A DNA stretch of 64,000 nucleotides from Arthrobacter sp. SLBN-122 (GCF_006715165.1 NZ_VFMS01000001.1:3534001-3598000), one strand, 5' to 3'. Positions 47,120-55,967 are shown, numbered from the stretch's first letter. The notes: generated by a model not told the origin, from the sequence alone. Translations and numbers: made by a program.

Positions 47120-48457
47120 GTGATCCCCGCCAGCGCTGCGGCATACCTGAAGGACCGCTTCGTGAATTTCGCTCTCTACCGGGAGTTGCTCGCCATCCGG
47201 CCGATCCGCCGGCTGCTGCTGGTGGGCATGATTGCCCGCATCCCGCACTCGGCTGCCGGGGTGCTCCTGACCCTGCATATCGTCCTCACCCTCGGCCAGG
47301 GCTACGCCGCCGCGGGTGCCGCCGCAGCCGTCATGACCATCGGCATTGCCCTGGGCGCTCCATGGCGTGGCAGGCGCGTTGACACCGTGGGACTCCGGAC
47401 CGCACTCATCCCGTCCGTGATCTCGGAGACGGTGATCTGGTGCGTCGTGCCGCACGTGTCCTACCAGTGGCTCCTCCCGCTGGTCTTCGTGGGCGGCCTG
47501 CTCACCCTCCCCATCTTCAGTGTGGTCCGGCAGTCCCTCGGTGTCCTGGCGGAAGGCGACCAGCGGCGCACCGCCTTCGCCCTGGACGCCATCACCACGG
47601 AAATGGTCTTCATGATCGGCCCTGCCGCCGGCGCTGTGGTGGCCACCAGCGGATTCACCATTGCCGGGTTGACTGTGGTGGGCGTGGCCACGTCCCTCGC
47701 CGGGCTGTTCCTCATGTGGTTCAACCCGCCCACCCGCAGCCCGGGACAAACCATGGAATGCGCCGAGGATGAGCAGCACGCAGCGGAAGTTGCCGTCGTC
47801 GCCACCGCGCCGGCCCACGTCCAGGAAGCGGCCGCGGAACTGGCGCCGGCCGGAGCGGCCACCAGTGCTGCACAGGGACTGCGCGGAAGACTGGCAGGCG
47901 GCTTCGCCTGGTTCACCGCAACGGTCGCGGCACTCTTTGCCGTTGCTGCCGGCGCCGGAATGGTGTTGAGCGGCACCGACGTCGGCATTGTCGCGGCGCT
48001 GCAAACCGGCGGACACCAGAGCGAAATCGGCATCGTCTTCGTCTTCTGGTGCGCCGCGTCAGTGGTGGGCGGCCTCATCTACGGCGCCATGCACCGGCCC
48101 ATCCCGCCTGTCATCCTGCTGCTGGGCATGGCGGCGCTGACCCTGCCCATGGCTTTTGCCCACGATACCTGGACCCTGGCGTTCGTCTCCGTCCTGCCGG
48201 GCCTGCTCTGCGCTCCCGTACTCTCCGCGGCCTCCGAAAAAGTCGCGGACCTGGTGTCCGAGGAGCGGCGGGGGGAGGCCATGGGCTGGTACGGCTCGGC
48301 CCTCACCGCCGGCGTTGCCCTCGGTTCACCGCTGGCCGGTATCTTCATCGACGTCATGGGGCCGTCCGGGGGCTTCGTTTCCGTCGGCACCGCCGGCGTC
48401 GTGCTGTGCCTGGTAGGCCTGGTCCTCCAGCAGCGCCGCCGGAAAGCCGCCGCCTGA
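47120..48457 (+). CDS. MFS transporter
   Basis: A 445-residue protein with about 12 transmembrane segments and a long cytoplasmic loop (about residues 200-255, rich in Glu/Ala). Its start GTG 47120 lies 15 bases after the sseB-like gene. No substrate-specific motif is recognised. Confidence 0.9.
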   Translation: MIPASAAAYLKDRFVNFALYRELLAIRPIRRLLLVGMIARIPHSAAGVLLTLHIVLTLGQGYAAAGAAAAVMTIGIALGAPWRGRRVDTVGLRTALIPSVISETVIWCVVPHVSYQWLLPLVFVGGLLTLPIFSVVRQSLGVLAEGDQRRTAFALDAITTEMVFMIGPAAGAVVATSGFTIAGLTVVGVATSLAGLFLMWFNPPTRSPGQTMECAEDEQHAAEVAVVATAPAHVQEAAAELAPAGAATSAAQGLRGRLAGGFAWFTATVAALFAVAAGAGMVLSGTDVGIVAALQTGGHQSEIGIVFVFWCAASVVGGLIYGAMHRPIPPVILLLGMAALTLPMAFAHDTWTLAFVSVLPGLLCAPVLSAASEKVADLVSEERRGEAMGWYGSALTAGVALGSPLAGIFIDVMGPSGGFVSVGTAGVVLCLVGLVLQQRRRKAAA

Positions 48458-48469
48458 TACCCGTCCCCT

Positions 48470-48531
48470 CATCGATTGCTCCGCAGTTGTCGTTCTGGCT
48501 CCGCTAAACGACAGGTACGGAGCAATCGATG
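48470..48531 (+). repeat. 62-nt palindromic element
   Basis: CATCGATTGCTCCG (48470-48483) is the perfect inverted copy of CGGAGCAATCGATG (48518-48531), and inside TGTCGTT (48488-48494) faces AACGACA (48507-48513). The AT-rich arms differ from ordinary GC-rich terminators of this window. It lies between converging genes and may be a REP-like element or an extra terminator. Confidence 0.6.
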
Positions 48532-48542
48532 GAGTTAAAGCG

Positions 48543-48580
48543 CGACGGCGGGACGACCTTGAAAGGCCGTCCCGCCGTCG
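48543..48580 (+). terminator. bidirectional hairpin between the MFS and DUF1844 genes
   Basis: CGACGGCGGGACG (48543-48555) pairs with CGTCCCGCCGTCG (48568-48580), with a small inner CCTT/AAGG extension. It lies between converging genes. Confidence 0.8.
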
Positions 48581-48604
48581 GACGCTGCTTGGGTGGGTTC
48601 TTCC

Positions 48605-48991
48605 TTAGTTCACTGCCCCGGTGTACTTTTCGCCCGGGCCCTTGCCCGGGGCGTCCGGAATCAGCGACTCCTCGCGGAAGGCCAGCTGAAGGGACCGCAG
48701 TCCGTCGCGCAAGGGACCGGCGTGCTGTGAGCCGATTTCGGGGGCGGCGGCGGTGACCAGGCCGGCCAGTGCGGTGATCAGTTTCCGGGCCTCGTCAAGG
48801 TCCTTCAGCTCGGCGGCGTTCTCCTCTGCGGCCAGGCCAAGCTTGACGGCGGCGGCGCTCATCAGGTGCACCGCGGCCGTGGTGATGACCTCGATGGCGG
48901 GGACTTCGGAGATGTCGCGGATCTGTTGTGAAACGTCTGCGCCTGCGTCTCCGGGCTCGAAGACGTACGAATTACTGTCTGGGGTGCTCAT
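48605..48991 (-). CDS. DUF1844 family protein
   Basis: The 128-residue product has VPAIEVITTAAVHLMSAAAVKLGLA and DLDEARKLITALAGLVTAAA, typical DUF1844 blocks. It is divergent from the infC operon, a usual arrangement in actinobacteria. Function unknown. Confidence 0.88.
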   Translation of the reverse strand: MSTPDSNSYVFEPGDAGADVSQQIRDISEVPAIEVITTAAVHLMSAAAVKLGLAAEENAAELKDLDEARKLITALAGLVTAAAPEIGSQHAGPLRDGLRSLQLAFREESLIPDAPGKGPGEKYTGAVN

Positions 48992-49077
48992 ACTGGTAAG
49001 CTTGACACAGACCGACTGGATGTCGTTATTTCAGAGATTGTCCCAAACGATCAGGTTCCCAACAGCGCTTTGCGGCG

Positions 49078-49351
49078 TTGACGGGAATTTTTTCTGTAGA
49101 ATGGCTTCCAGTTTGCAAGCGGAGTTCTCTCCCACCCGCGTCAGCCGCTGTCCCAGGCGTTCCCTTCGGAACCTGCAGGGGGCGCAAGGTTGCCGGGTAC
49201 CTGGTTGGGCACGGACCGGCATTCGCCGGGACTGTGCACGTGCAGCCCTTTCAGGGTTGCTGAGCCAACCTATTTGAGGCCTTCGATTGCTCCGGCAATT
49301 GGGGGCCTTCTCTATTTGCCGGGACTCAACAACAAACACAGGAGCTTTAAC
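49078..49351 (+). promoter_or_regulatory. infC promoter region and leader
   Basis: A -10-like TAGAAT (49097-49102) with TTGACG (49078-49083) at an unusually short 13-base spacing would give a leader near 240 nt. The leader ends with a hairpin, AGGCC (49277-49281) with GGCCT (49304-49308) and inside ATTGC/GCAAT, followed by TCTCTATTT, then AGGAG (49340-49344) before the ATT start. A role in feedback by IF3 or L20 is inference. The rest of the 48992-49351 gap has no recognisable gene. Confidence 0.45.
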
Positions 49352-50470
49352 ATTAGCGAGCCAAGAATCAATGAGCGTATCCGCGTCCCCGAGGTGCGGC
49401 TGGTCGGCCCTGCAGGTGAACAGGTAGGAATCGTCCGTATTGAGGATGCCCTGCGACTGGCTGCCGAGTCCGACCTTGATCTCGTTGAAGTTGCACCTCA
49501 GGCGAAGCCTCCGGTGTGCAAGCTGATGGACTTCGGCAAGTACAAGTACGAGGCCGCGGTCAAGGCACGTGAAGCCCGGAAGAACCAGACGAACACTGTT
49601 CTGAAGGAAATCCGCTTCCGCTTGAAGATCGACACCCACGACTACGAGACCAAGCGCGGCCATGCCCTGCGCTTCCTCGGTGCCGGGGACAAGGTCAAGG
49701 CCATGATCCAGTTCCGCGGCCGTGAGCAGCAGCGTCCGGAGATGGGCATCCGCCTGCTCCAGCGCTTTGCCGACGACGTCGCCGAAGTTGGCGTAGTGGA
49801 GTCCAGCCCCCGCATTGATGGCCGCAACATGGTCATGGTGGTGGGTCCGCTGAAGAACAAGGCTGAGGCCAAGGCCGAGGCGCGCCGTGCAACGCAGCGT
49901 GCTGAAGCGAAGGCGCAGAATGAAGCCAAGGCTTCGGGACGTGTCGATACGTCCGGCGAGGACCAGGCCCCCTTGACGCAGTCACTGGCTGACCTGCTGC
50001 CGGAGGGTTTCACCGTCTCCACCGAACCGGATGCAGTCGTTGAGGACAATGCTCCCGCCGAGGCGCCCGCGGCTCCTGAGCAGGAAGCTCCGAAGCAGGA
50101 AGCCCCCAAGGCTGCTGCACCGAAGCAGGAAGCTCCGAAGCAGGAAGCCCCCAAGGCTGCTGCACCGAAGCAGGAAGCTCCGAAGCAGGAAGCCCCCAAG
50201 GCTGCTGCACCGAAGCAGGAAGCCCCGAAGCAGGAGGCCCCCAAGGCTGCTGCACCTAAGGCTGCTGCACCCAAGGCTGCTGCACCTAAGGCTGCTCCGG
50301 CGCCCCGGCCTGCAGCTGCCGCCAAGCCGGAAGCCGCCGCGCCTGCGGCGCCCAAGCCGGCCGCTGTGCCTGCACCGCCTAAGCCGGTGGCCAGGCCTGC
50401 TGCGCCGAAGCCTGCTGCACGCCCTGCCCCCAAGGCAGCGCCGAAGCCGGCCGGCAAGAAGACCAACTAG
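49352..50470 (+). CDS. infC: translation initiation factor IF-3 with long repeat tail
   Basis: IF3 prevents premature subunit joining and checks the start codon. The IF3 body (about residues 1-185) begins [18 protein letters not shown] and contains [15 protein letters not shown] and [18 protein letters not shown] place the start at ATT 49352, preceded by AGGAG; no ATG or GTG fits. An AUU start is used for IF3 autoregulation in E. coli. The remaining about 185 residues are a low-complexity Ala/Pro/Lys/Glu tail with four [19 protein letters not shown] repeats, giving 372 residues rather than the usual about 180-200. Confidence 0.95.
   Translation: MSEPRINERIRVPEVRLVGPAGEQVGIVRIEDALRLAAESDLDLVEVAPQAKPPVCKLMDFGKYKYEAAVKAREARKNQTNTVLKEIRFRLKIDTHDYETKRGHALRFLGAGDKVKAMIQFRGREQQRPEMGIRLLQRFADDVAEVGVVESSPRIDGRNMVMVVGPLKNKAEAKAEARRATQRAEAKAQNEAKASGRVDTSGEDQAPLTQSLADLLPEGFTVSTEPDAVVEDNAPAEAPAAPEQEAPKQEAPKAAAPKQEAPKQEAPKAAAPKQEAPKQEAPKAAAPKQEAPKQEAPKAAAPKAAAPKAAAPKAAPAPRPAAAAKPEAAAPAAPKPAAVPAPPKPVARPAAPKPAARPAPKAAPKPAGKKTN
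50078..50299 (+). repeat. tandem repeats in the infC 3' part
   Basis: Four almost identical 45-bp units (50078-50122, 50123-50167, 50168-50212, 50213-50257) are followed by 15-bp KAAAP-coding units to about 50299. High identity at synonymous positions suggests recent expansion. Confidence 0.9.
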
Positions 50471-50587
50471 TTCACAGCTGCCGGGGTATGCACCCGGCAG
50501 TCAGCAACCAGCATGCTGCCCGCAGGGGCGGCTGCGCGATAGAACTGCGGCCCCCGGGCCCGCAGAAACGTAAGGAGATCGGTTCCC

Positions 50588-50782
50588 ATGCCGAAGATGA
50601 AGACCCACAGTGGTGCTAAGAAGCGCTTCAAGCTGACCGGCAGCGGCAAGCTGCGCCGCCAGCAGGCCAACCGCCGCCACTACCTGGAGCACAAGTCCTC
50701 CCGCCTGACCCGCCGCCTTGCCGGCGACAAGATCGTCTTCAAGGGCGACGCCAAGGTCATCCGGAAGATGCTCGGCATCTAA
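50588..50782 (+). CDS. rpmI: 50S ribosomal protein L35
   Basis: The 64-residue product begins [20 protein letters not shown] and ends KVIRKMLGI, the L35 signature. AAGGAG precedes ATG. It lies between infC and rplT, the universal order. Confidence 0.98.
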   Translation: MPKMKTHSGAKKRFKLTGSGKLRRQQANRRHYLEHKSSRLTRRLAGDKIVFKGDAKVIRKMLGI

Positions 50783-50900
50783 TTTCCAAGTTCTATGAGG
50801 GGCTGCCACCTGGTGGCCCGTCACCTGCCAAACAGCATTCTCAGGCCGCCGGAATTCCGGCAGTAGATGCTTGGGATCAGATTTTCGAAGGAGTACGCAC

Positions 50901-51287
50901 GTGGCACGTGTGAAGAGGGCGGTCAACGCCCACAAGAAGCGCCGGGTTGTTCTTGAACGCGCAAAGGGTTACCGCGGACAGCGTTCGCGCCTGTACCGCA
51001 AGGCCAAAGAGCAGCTGCTGCACTCGTTTGTGTACAGCTACGGTGACCGCAAGAAGAAGAAGGGCGACTTCCGCCGCCTGTGGATCCAGCGTATCAACGC
51101 TGCTTCCCGCGCCAATGGCCTCACCTACAACCGGCTCATCCAGGGCCTGAAGGCCGCCGAGGTCGAGGTTGACCGCCGTATGCTGGCCGAGCTTGCCGTC
51201 TCTGACGCCAACGCTTTCGCCGCACTGGTCCAGGTGGCCAAGGACTCCCTGCCGGCAGACACTTCCGCCAAGAAGGCAGCAGCCTAG
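50901..51287 (+). CDS. rplT: 50S ribosomal protein L20
   Basis: L20 is an early 23S rRNA-binding assembly protein. The 128-residue product has [20 protein letters not shown] and [20 protein letters not shown]. It starts at GTG 50901 with AAGGAG seven bases upstream. Confidence 0.98.
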   Translation: MARVKRAVNAHKKRRVVLERAKGYRGQRSRLYRKAKEQLLHSFVYSYGDRKKKKGDFRRLWIQRINAASRANGLTYNRLIQGLKAAEVEVDRRMLAELAVSDANAFAALVQVAKDSLPADTSAKKAAA

Positions 51288-51346
51288 GCAAGCCGCTACC
51301 GCTCCTCGCCTGAGGGGCCCGTTCAGGAACAGGTGGCAGCAGCTAC

Positions 51347-51352
51347 TACAGT
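51347..51352 (+). promoter_or_regulatory. -10 element of the TrmH-family gene (leaderless type)
   Basis: TACAGT ends six bases before ATG 51359. Confidence 0.4.
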
Positions 51353-51358
51353 TCTTAT

Positions 51359-52279
51359 ATGAACGAAACCGGGCGCCCGCAAGATTTTCCACTGTCCAAC
51401 CCCCGAGCCGATCGGGTGAAGGACGTGGCAAAGCTTGCAGGGCGCCCGGCCCGGTTAAAGCGTGGCCAGTTCCTGGCTGAGGGGCCCCAGGCCGTGCGCG
51501 AAGCACTCAAACTCCACCAGCAGCGGATCGCGGCGGGAGCACCCGGAATAGTTACCGAGGTCTTCGCCAGCGAAAGCTGCCTTGACCGTTTTCCGGAATT
51601 CGAGGAGCTTGCCAACGGCACCAATGCCCGGCTGGCCACGGAAGAAGTCCTGGCAGCCATGGCGGACACCGTCAACCCCCAGGGGATCGTTGCCGTCTGC
51701 AGGTTTGTGGACGTGCCCCTTGGAGAGGTGCTCGACGCCGGGCCCCGCCTGATTGCCGTGCTGTGCCAGGTGAGGGACCCGGGGAACGCAGGAACTGTCC
51801 TGCGCGCGGCTGATTCCGCCGGTGCCGATGCAGTGGTTTTCACCACCTCCAGCGTGGACATCTACAACCCCAAGGCTGTCCGCTCCACTGCAGGGTCGCT
51901 CTTCCACCTTCCCGTCGTACTTGCTGCCGATCCCGCTGAACTGGCCCAGGCCTGCAAGGCGCGCGGCATCGGCATCCTCGCGGCTGACGGTTACGGGCAG
52001 CTGGACCTTGATGTCCTGCAGGACGAGAACGCCCGGCGCAGGCTCAGCGGTACCGGCCCGGACTCCGTCTACGATCTCGCCGCGCCTACCGCCTGGTTTT
52101 TCGGCAACGAGGCGCAGGGATTGTCCGCTGAGGAGCTGGAACTGGCGGACCACCGGGTGGCTGTTCCGGTGTACGGTGCCGCCGAAAGCCTCAATCTGGG
52201 GACCGCGGCCACGGTATGCCTCTACGCCAGCGCCCGCTCCCAGCGCCGGGTACAGGCTCCGATGGAGCCAGCAACATAA
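51359..52279 (+). CDS. TrmH-family (SpoU) RNA methyltransferase
   Basis: The 306-residue product has an N-terminal substrate-binding part and a SPOUT domain with the family motifs QVRDPGNAGTVLRAADSAG, FFGNEAQGLSAEEL and AAESLNLGTAATVCLYA. It lies after rplT, a common place in actinobacteria. The modified RNA nucleotide cannot be told from sequence. Confidence 0.92.
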   Translation: MNETGRPQDFPLSNPRADRVKDVAKLAGRPARLKRGQFLAEGPQAVREALKLHQQRIAAGAPGIVTEVFASESCLDRFPEFEELANGTNARLATEEVLAAMADTVNPQGIVAVCRFVDVPLGEVLDAGPRLIAVLCQVRDPGNAGTVLRAADSAGADAVVFTTSSVDIYNPKAVRSTAGSLFHLPVVLAADPAELAQACKARGIGILAADGYGQLDLDVLQDENARRRLSGTGPDSVYDLAAPTAWFFGNEAQGLSAEELELADHRVAVPVYGAAESLNLGTAATVCLYASARSQRRVQAPMEPAT

Positions 52280-52356
52280 GCAGGCACGACGGCGGGCGGA
52301 GCCTTCGTCAGCAGCCCCGCCCCTCACGGACGCTTCCGGGCAGGGAATCCGGCGCC

Positions 52357-52397
52357 AAAGACCGGGGCCCAAAGACCGGGGCCCATAGACCGGGCAC
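52357..52397 (+). repeat. 14-bp tandem repeat
   Basis: AAAGACCGGGGCCC occurs twice in tandem (52357-52370, 52371-52384) with a degenerate third copy to about 52397, between the methyltransferase and GlsB-like genes. Confidence 0.8.
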
Positions 52398-52425
52398 AAA
52401 GAAAAGGCCCCGGAAATCCGGGGCC
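52398..52425 (-). terminator. intrinsic terminator of the GlsB-like gene
   Basis: Read leftward, GGCCCCGG/CCGGGGCC (52406-52425) forms a stem with a short loop, followed by TTTTCTTT (52405-52398). A classical rho-independent form. Confidence 0.85.
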
Positions 52426-52450
52426 CATCGGGTAATTGTAGACAGAGCGG

Positions 52451-52726
52451 TTATGGTGCGCGGCTGGTCCGTCCGCGTCCGGTGACTGCTCCGTAAATGC
52501 CGGCGACAACCAGGCCACCGACGATAGCGAGAATCCAGGTGCCGAGGTCGAAGAAGGCAAGATCGCCCTTGTTGAACAGCAGGCTGCCAATCCAGCCGCC
52601 AACAATGGCGCCAACAACACCGAGGATGAGGCTGGTGACCCAGCCGCCGCCGACCCGTCCGGGCATAACGGCCTTAACGATGGCCCCGACTATGAGGCCC
52701 AAAATAATCCAAGCAAGAAAACCCAT
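52451..52726 (-). CDS. GlsB/YeaQ/YmgE-family membrane protein
   Basis: This 91-residue protein has three Gly-rich membrane helices (GFLAWIILGLIVGAIVKAV, VTSLILGVVGAIVGGWIGSLLF, TWILAIVGGLVVAGIYGAV). Family members are called stress-response or transglycosylase-associated, with no firm function. GGAGGAGAC precedes its ATG. Confidence 0.9.
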   Translation of the reverse strand: MGFLAWIILGLIVGAIVKAVMPGRVGGGWVTSLILGVVGAIVGGWIGSLLFNKGDLAFFDLGTWILAIVGGLVVAGIYGAVTGRGRTSRAP

Positions 52727-52882
52727 GTCTCCTCCTTATTGTGACCGGGATTAATAGTCCCGATGAGGCTCAAGCTAACATATGCCCCCCGCAAAGTCAG
52801 TAGCTCCAGGGGCGGCGTTGCGGCATCGTTAGGACCCGGCGGACTGCCCAGTTCATCCGAATTGCGGCGAGCCGGGAAGGGG

Positions 52883-54082
52883 TCAGGCGGCCAGCGGCCT
52901 TTTGCGCTCGAGCAGGCCGCTGAGGAGGGCGACGCCGAAACCAAGGATGGCGAGCACGGCGCCCACCAGGGCCGGGGCAACGAAGCCCCAGCCGAGGGCG
53001 ATGACAACGCCGCCGAGGAAGGCGCCCAGGGCGTTGGCCACGTTCAGCGCGGCATGATTGAGGGAGGAGGCCAGCGACGGGGCATCGGGTGAGGCGTCCA
53101 GCAGCCGGGTCTGCAGGGCAGGAATGAGCATCGAGCCGGAAGCTCCCACCACAAAGACCATGACCATGGCGCTCCAGGGCCAGTGCGCAGCGACCGCGTA
53201 GACCGCCAGGGCCACGGCAACGGCCGGGAGGACCCGGTACAGGGTGCCCATGACGGACTTGTCGGCCAGCCGCCCGCCAGCGATGTTCCCGGCCACCATG
53301 CCCAGCCCGTAGAGCGCCACTACCAGGGGGATCAGGGCGGACGGGATGCCCGCCACGGCCGTCATGGTGTGGGCGATATAGGTGTAGGTGGCGAAAAAGC
53401 CGCCGAAACCCACAATGCCCACCAGGAGAGCCAGCCACACCTGGAGCCGTTTGAGGGCCCCGAGTTCGCGCCGGATGCTCGCGTCCGGGTGCGCGTGCTG
53501 GAAGGGGACGAATTTCCACACCAAGGCCAGTGCCAGCAGTCCGATGGCACCGACCAGGACAAACAGCAGGCGCCACCCGAAAGTCTGGCCCAACCACGTG
53601 GCGGCCGGTACCCCCACGACGTTGGAGACGCTGAGTCCGGCCATGACCATCGAGATGGCCCATCCCCGTTTGGTCGCCGGAACAAGGGATGCGGCAATGA
53701 CGGCTGCCACCCCGAAAAAGGCGCCGTGCGGCAGGCCGGCGGCAAAGCGGGACACCAGCATTGAACCGTAGTCGGGCGCAATGAATGACGAAAGATTGGC
53801 CACTGTAAAGAACAGCAACAGCCCCAGCGCGAGATTCTTGCGGGGGAGTTTGGCGCCGACGGCGGCCAGCAGGGGAGCACCCACCACCACGCCCAGCGCA
53901 TAGGCGGAGATGAGGTGCCCGGCTTCAGGAGTGCTGATCCCCAGGCCCTCTTCCACTTCCTTCAGCAGGCCCATCATGGTGAACTCGGTGACCCCGATGC
54001 CCACGCCGCCCATGGCCAGGGCAAAGATGGCCATTCCGATGTTGGTGCGGGTAGCCGTGGACTGGGAAAGAACGCTGCTCAT
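52883..54082 (-). CDS. MFS transporter, DHA1-type exporter
   Basis: The 399-residue product has 12 transmembrane segments. It has features of the AraJ/NepI-type group: MGGVGIGVTEFTMMGLL in helix 1, APLLAAVGAKLPRKNLAL and SRFAAGLPHGAFFGVAAVIAASL. ATG 54082 is chosen; the frame is open to 54169. The substrate is unknown; such pumps export sugars, nucleosides or drugs. Confidence 0.92.
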   Translation of the reverse strand: MSSVLSQSTATRTNIGMAIFALAMGGVGIGVTEFTMMGLLKEVEEGLGISTPEAGHLISAYALGVVVGAPLLAAVGAKLPRKNLALGLLLFFTVANLSSFIAPDYGSMLVSRFAAGLPHGAFFGVAAVIAASLVPATKRGWAISMVMAGLSVSNVVGVPAATWLGQTFGWRLLFVLVGAIGLLALALVWKFVPFQHAHPDASIRRELGALKRLQVWLALLVGIVGFGGFFATYTYIAHTMTAVAGIPSALIPLVVALYGLGMVAGNIAGGRLADKSVMGTLYRVLPAVAVALAVYAVAAHWPWSAMVMVFVVGASGSMLIPALQTRLLDASPDAPSLASSLNHAALNVANALGAFLGGVVIALGWGFVAPALVGAVLAILGFGVALLSGLLERKRPLAA

Positions 54083-54244
54083 ATGCCTGCTTCTCGAAAC
54101 GTGGATCGTATAAAGGGGCGGATGCCACGGCGGTGGGGCAGGACGGTCCGGACAGTGTGGCAAACCCATGCTGGGCAGGACCTATTCCCGCGGGATCAGA
54201 TTCCCCGGCGGGACTGCTGTTCCCGGACACTCAATTGTGGCCCA

Positions 54245-54250
54245 TAGAAT
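54245..54250 (+). promoter_or_regulatory. -10 element of the Nudix gene (leaderless type)
   Basis: TAGAAT ends six bases before GTG 54257. Confidence 0.45.
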
Positions 54251-54256
54251 GAGCCG

Positions 54257-54745
54257 GTGACTGGACTGATTCAGGTTGTGGGCGGAGCTGTAGTGGACCG
54301 GCTGGCCAATCCGGCGGTGCTGCTGGTGGCCCGGCGAAGCGCGCCGGAGCACCTGGCGGGACTATGGGAGTTCCCGGGCGGCAAGGTGGAACCCGGTGAG
54401 GAACCCGAGGCGGCGCTGGTACGGGAGCTGGCTGAGGAACTAGGGATCGGCGTGCACCTGGGACCGGAGCTGCCGGCGGACACCCCGGGTGGCTGGCCGC
54501 TGAATGAAAGGGCCAGCATGAGGGTCTGGTTCGCGGAGGTGACGCGCGGGGAACCGATGCCCCTGGAGGACCACGATGAACTGCGCTGGGTTGACCTGGG
54601 GGACCGGGAGGCGGTCCTGGCCCTGCCGTGGATCCCGGCCGATTATCCGATCGTCCACGCACTGCTGGATTCTGTTGCCCAAGGTTCTGATCCCATGGAT
54701 TCTGACGCGCTGCTTGCGGAAGCTCCGGGCAGGACCAAGGCCTGA
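54257..54745 (+). CDS. Nudix hydrolase, MutT-like
   Basis: The 162-residue protein carries a full Nudix box, G-KVEPG-E...RELAEELGI (about residues 41-63), after LWEFPGGK. MutT-type proteins remove oxidised nucleotides such as 8-oxo-dGTP; the exact substrate here is inferred. GTG start follows a -10 element closely. Confidence 0.9.
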   Translation: MTGLIQVVGGAVVDRLANPAVLLVARRSAPEHLAGLWEFPGGKVEPGEEPEAALVRELAEELGIGVHLGPELPADTPGGWPLNERASMRVWFAEVTRGEPMPLEDHDELRWVDLGDREAVLALPWIPADYPIVHALLDSVAQGSDPMDSDALLAEAPGRTKA

Positions 54746-54776
54746 CACATCAGGACAGACTGGTGTGGTGGGCCGG

Positions 54777-55916
54777 TTAGAAAAGCGATTCCTGCACAGC
54801 ATCCCGGGATGCAGCCGAAACTGGCGCCGGAGGATGATCAGCCGGGGCGCCGGGAACCGCAGTGGGAATGATCCCGGCCGGATATTCCGCTTCCTCCACC
54901 CTGGGGTCCTCCAAGTTCCGGTGGCTGAAACCGGCGGAATGTGAAAAGCCGTGCCGGGCCTTGAAATACCTGACCTTGCCGGCCAGCCAGGTGCGGTACT
55001 CCTTGGAGGCGTAGGAACCTGTCCCGTACAGCCGCCGGTACCGGCCGGCGAGTTCGGGGTGGTGGGTGGCGATCCATTTCATGAACCATTCCCTGGTGCC
55101 CGGTTTCAAGTACAGCGCGCCAGCACTGACTCCGGTTGCCCCGGCTGCAGCCAGCGAACCGAACAGCGCATCCAGGGCCTCATCACTGTCTGACAACCAC
55201 GGCAGGATGGGCATGGCCATGACACCGCAGGGAAGTCCAGCCTCACGCAGGCGGGAGACTAGTTTGAGCCGTGCCCTGGGTCCGGGCGTGCCGGGCTCGA
55301 TGGCCTCCGACAAGGCTTCGTCCGTCATGGCCAGGGAGATGCCCAGCCCCACGGGTACCTGCGTGGCAGCCCTCTTGAGCAGCGGAATGTCCCTGGCCAG
55401 CAGGGTTCCCTTGGTGAGGATGGACAGGGGAGTGCCGGACTCCGCCAGTGCGGCAATAATGCCGGGCATGAGCCGGTACCGGCCCTCGGCCCGCTGGTAG
55501 GGATCGGTATTGGTGCCCAGCGCCACCTGATGGCGTCCCCAGGAAGGCTTGTTCAGTTCCTTGCGGAGGACCTCCGCGACGTTCACCTTGACCACCACCT
55601 GGCTGTCAAAGTCCATGCCGGCGTCGAAATCCAGGTAGGTGTGCGTCTTCCGCGCAAAGCAGTAAACGCAGGCGTGGCTGCAGCCGCGGTAGGGATTCAC
55701 TGTCCATTCGAACGGCATCTTTGACCCCGCCGGGACCCTGTTGAGCGCCGACTTTGCCGTGACCTCATGGAACGTAATACCGGCGAACTCCGGAGTGGTG
55801 ATGGAGCGGACCAGTCCCGCCAGTGGAAGGAGCGCCGGAGCTGCCCCTGCTGCGGTGTCCGGTGGATTGGGCACCAGTGCCTGCGCTTCCCATCTCATGA
55901 CTCCATTCGAAAACAT
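54777..55916 (-). CDS. radical-SAM protein, Rv2578c-like
   Basis: The 379-residue product has the cluster motif CSHACVYC inside VNPYRGCSHACVYCFARKTH, and GTNTDPYQRAEGRYRLMPGI, typical of the spore-photoproduct-lyase-like 'Rv2578c family'. The start is ATG 55916 or ATG 55898, the latter preceded by GGAG. A LexA box covers 55907-55922. Mycobacterium tuberculosis Rv2578c was listed with an SOS box, so a damage-related role is plausible. Confidence 0.9.
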   Translation of the reverse strand: MFSNGVMRWEAQALVPNPPDTAAGAAPALLPLAGLVRSITTPEFAGITFHEVTAKSALNRVPAGSKMPFEWTVNPYRGCSHACVYCFARKTHTYLDFDAGMDFDSQVVVKVNVAEVLRKELNKPSWGRHQVALGTNTDPYQRAEGRYRLMPGIIAALAESGTPLSILTKGTLLARDIPLLKRAATQVPVGLGISLAMTDEALSEAIEPGTPGPRARLKLVSRLREAGLPCGVMAMPILPWLSDSDEALDALFGSLAAAGATGVSAGALYLKPGTREWFMKWIATHHPELAGRYRRLYGTGSYASKEYRTWLAGKVRYFKARHGFSHSAGFSHRNLEDPRVEEAEYPAGIIPTAVPGAPADHPPAPVSAASRDAVQESLF

Positions 55917-55922
55917 GTTCGA
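55907..55922 (-). promoter_or_regulatory. LexA (SOS) box of the radical-SAM gene
   Basis: TCGAAAACATGTTCGA matches the SOS consensus TCGAAC-N4-GTTCGA at 11 of 12 fixed positions and overlaps the first possible start codon. Confidence 0.78.
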
Positions 55923-55967
55923 ATGGAAGTCAAGGCGCCGCGCAGCAGACCGTGCCGGCGGAAGAGG

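Noticed and set aside
50078..50257. Regular repeats that could suggest a CRISPR array
   Set aside because: Units are contiguous, in frame and coding (Ala/Pro/Lys tail of IF3), with no spacers.
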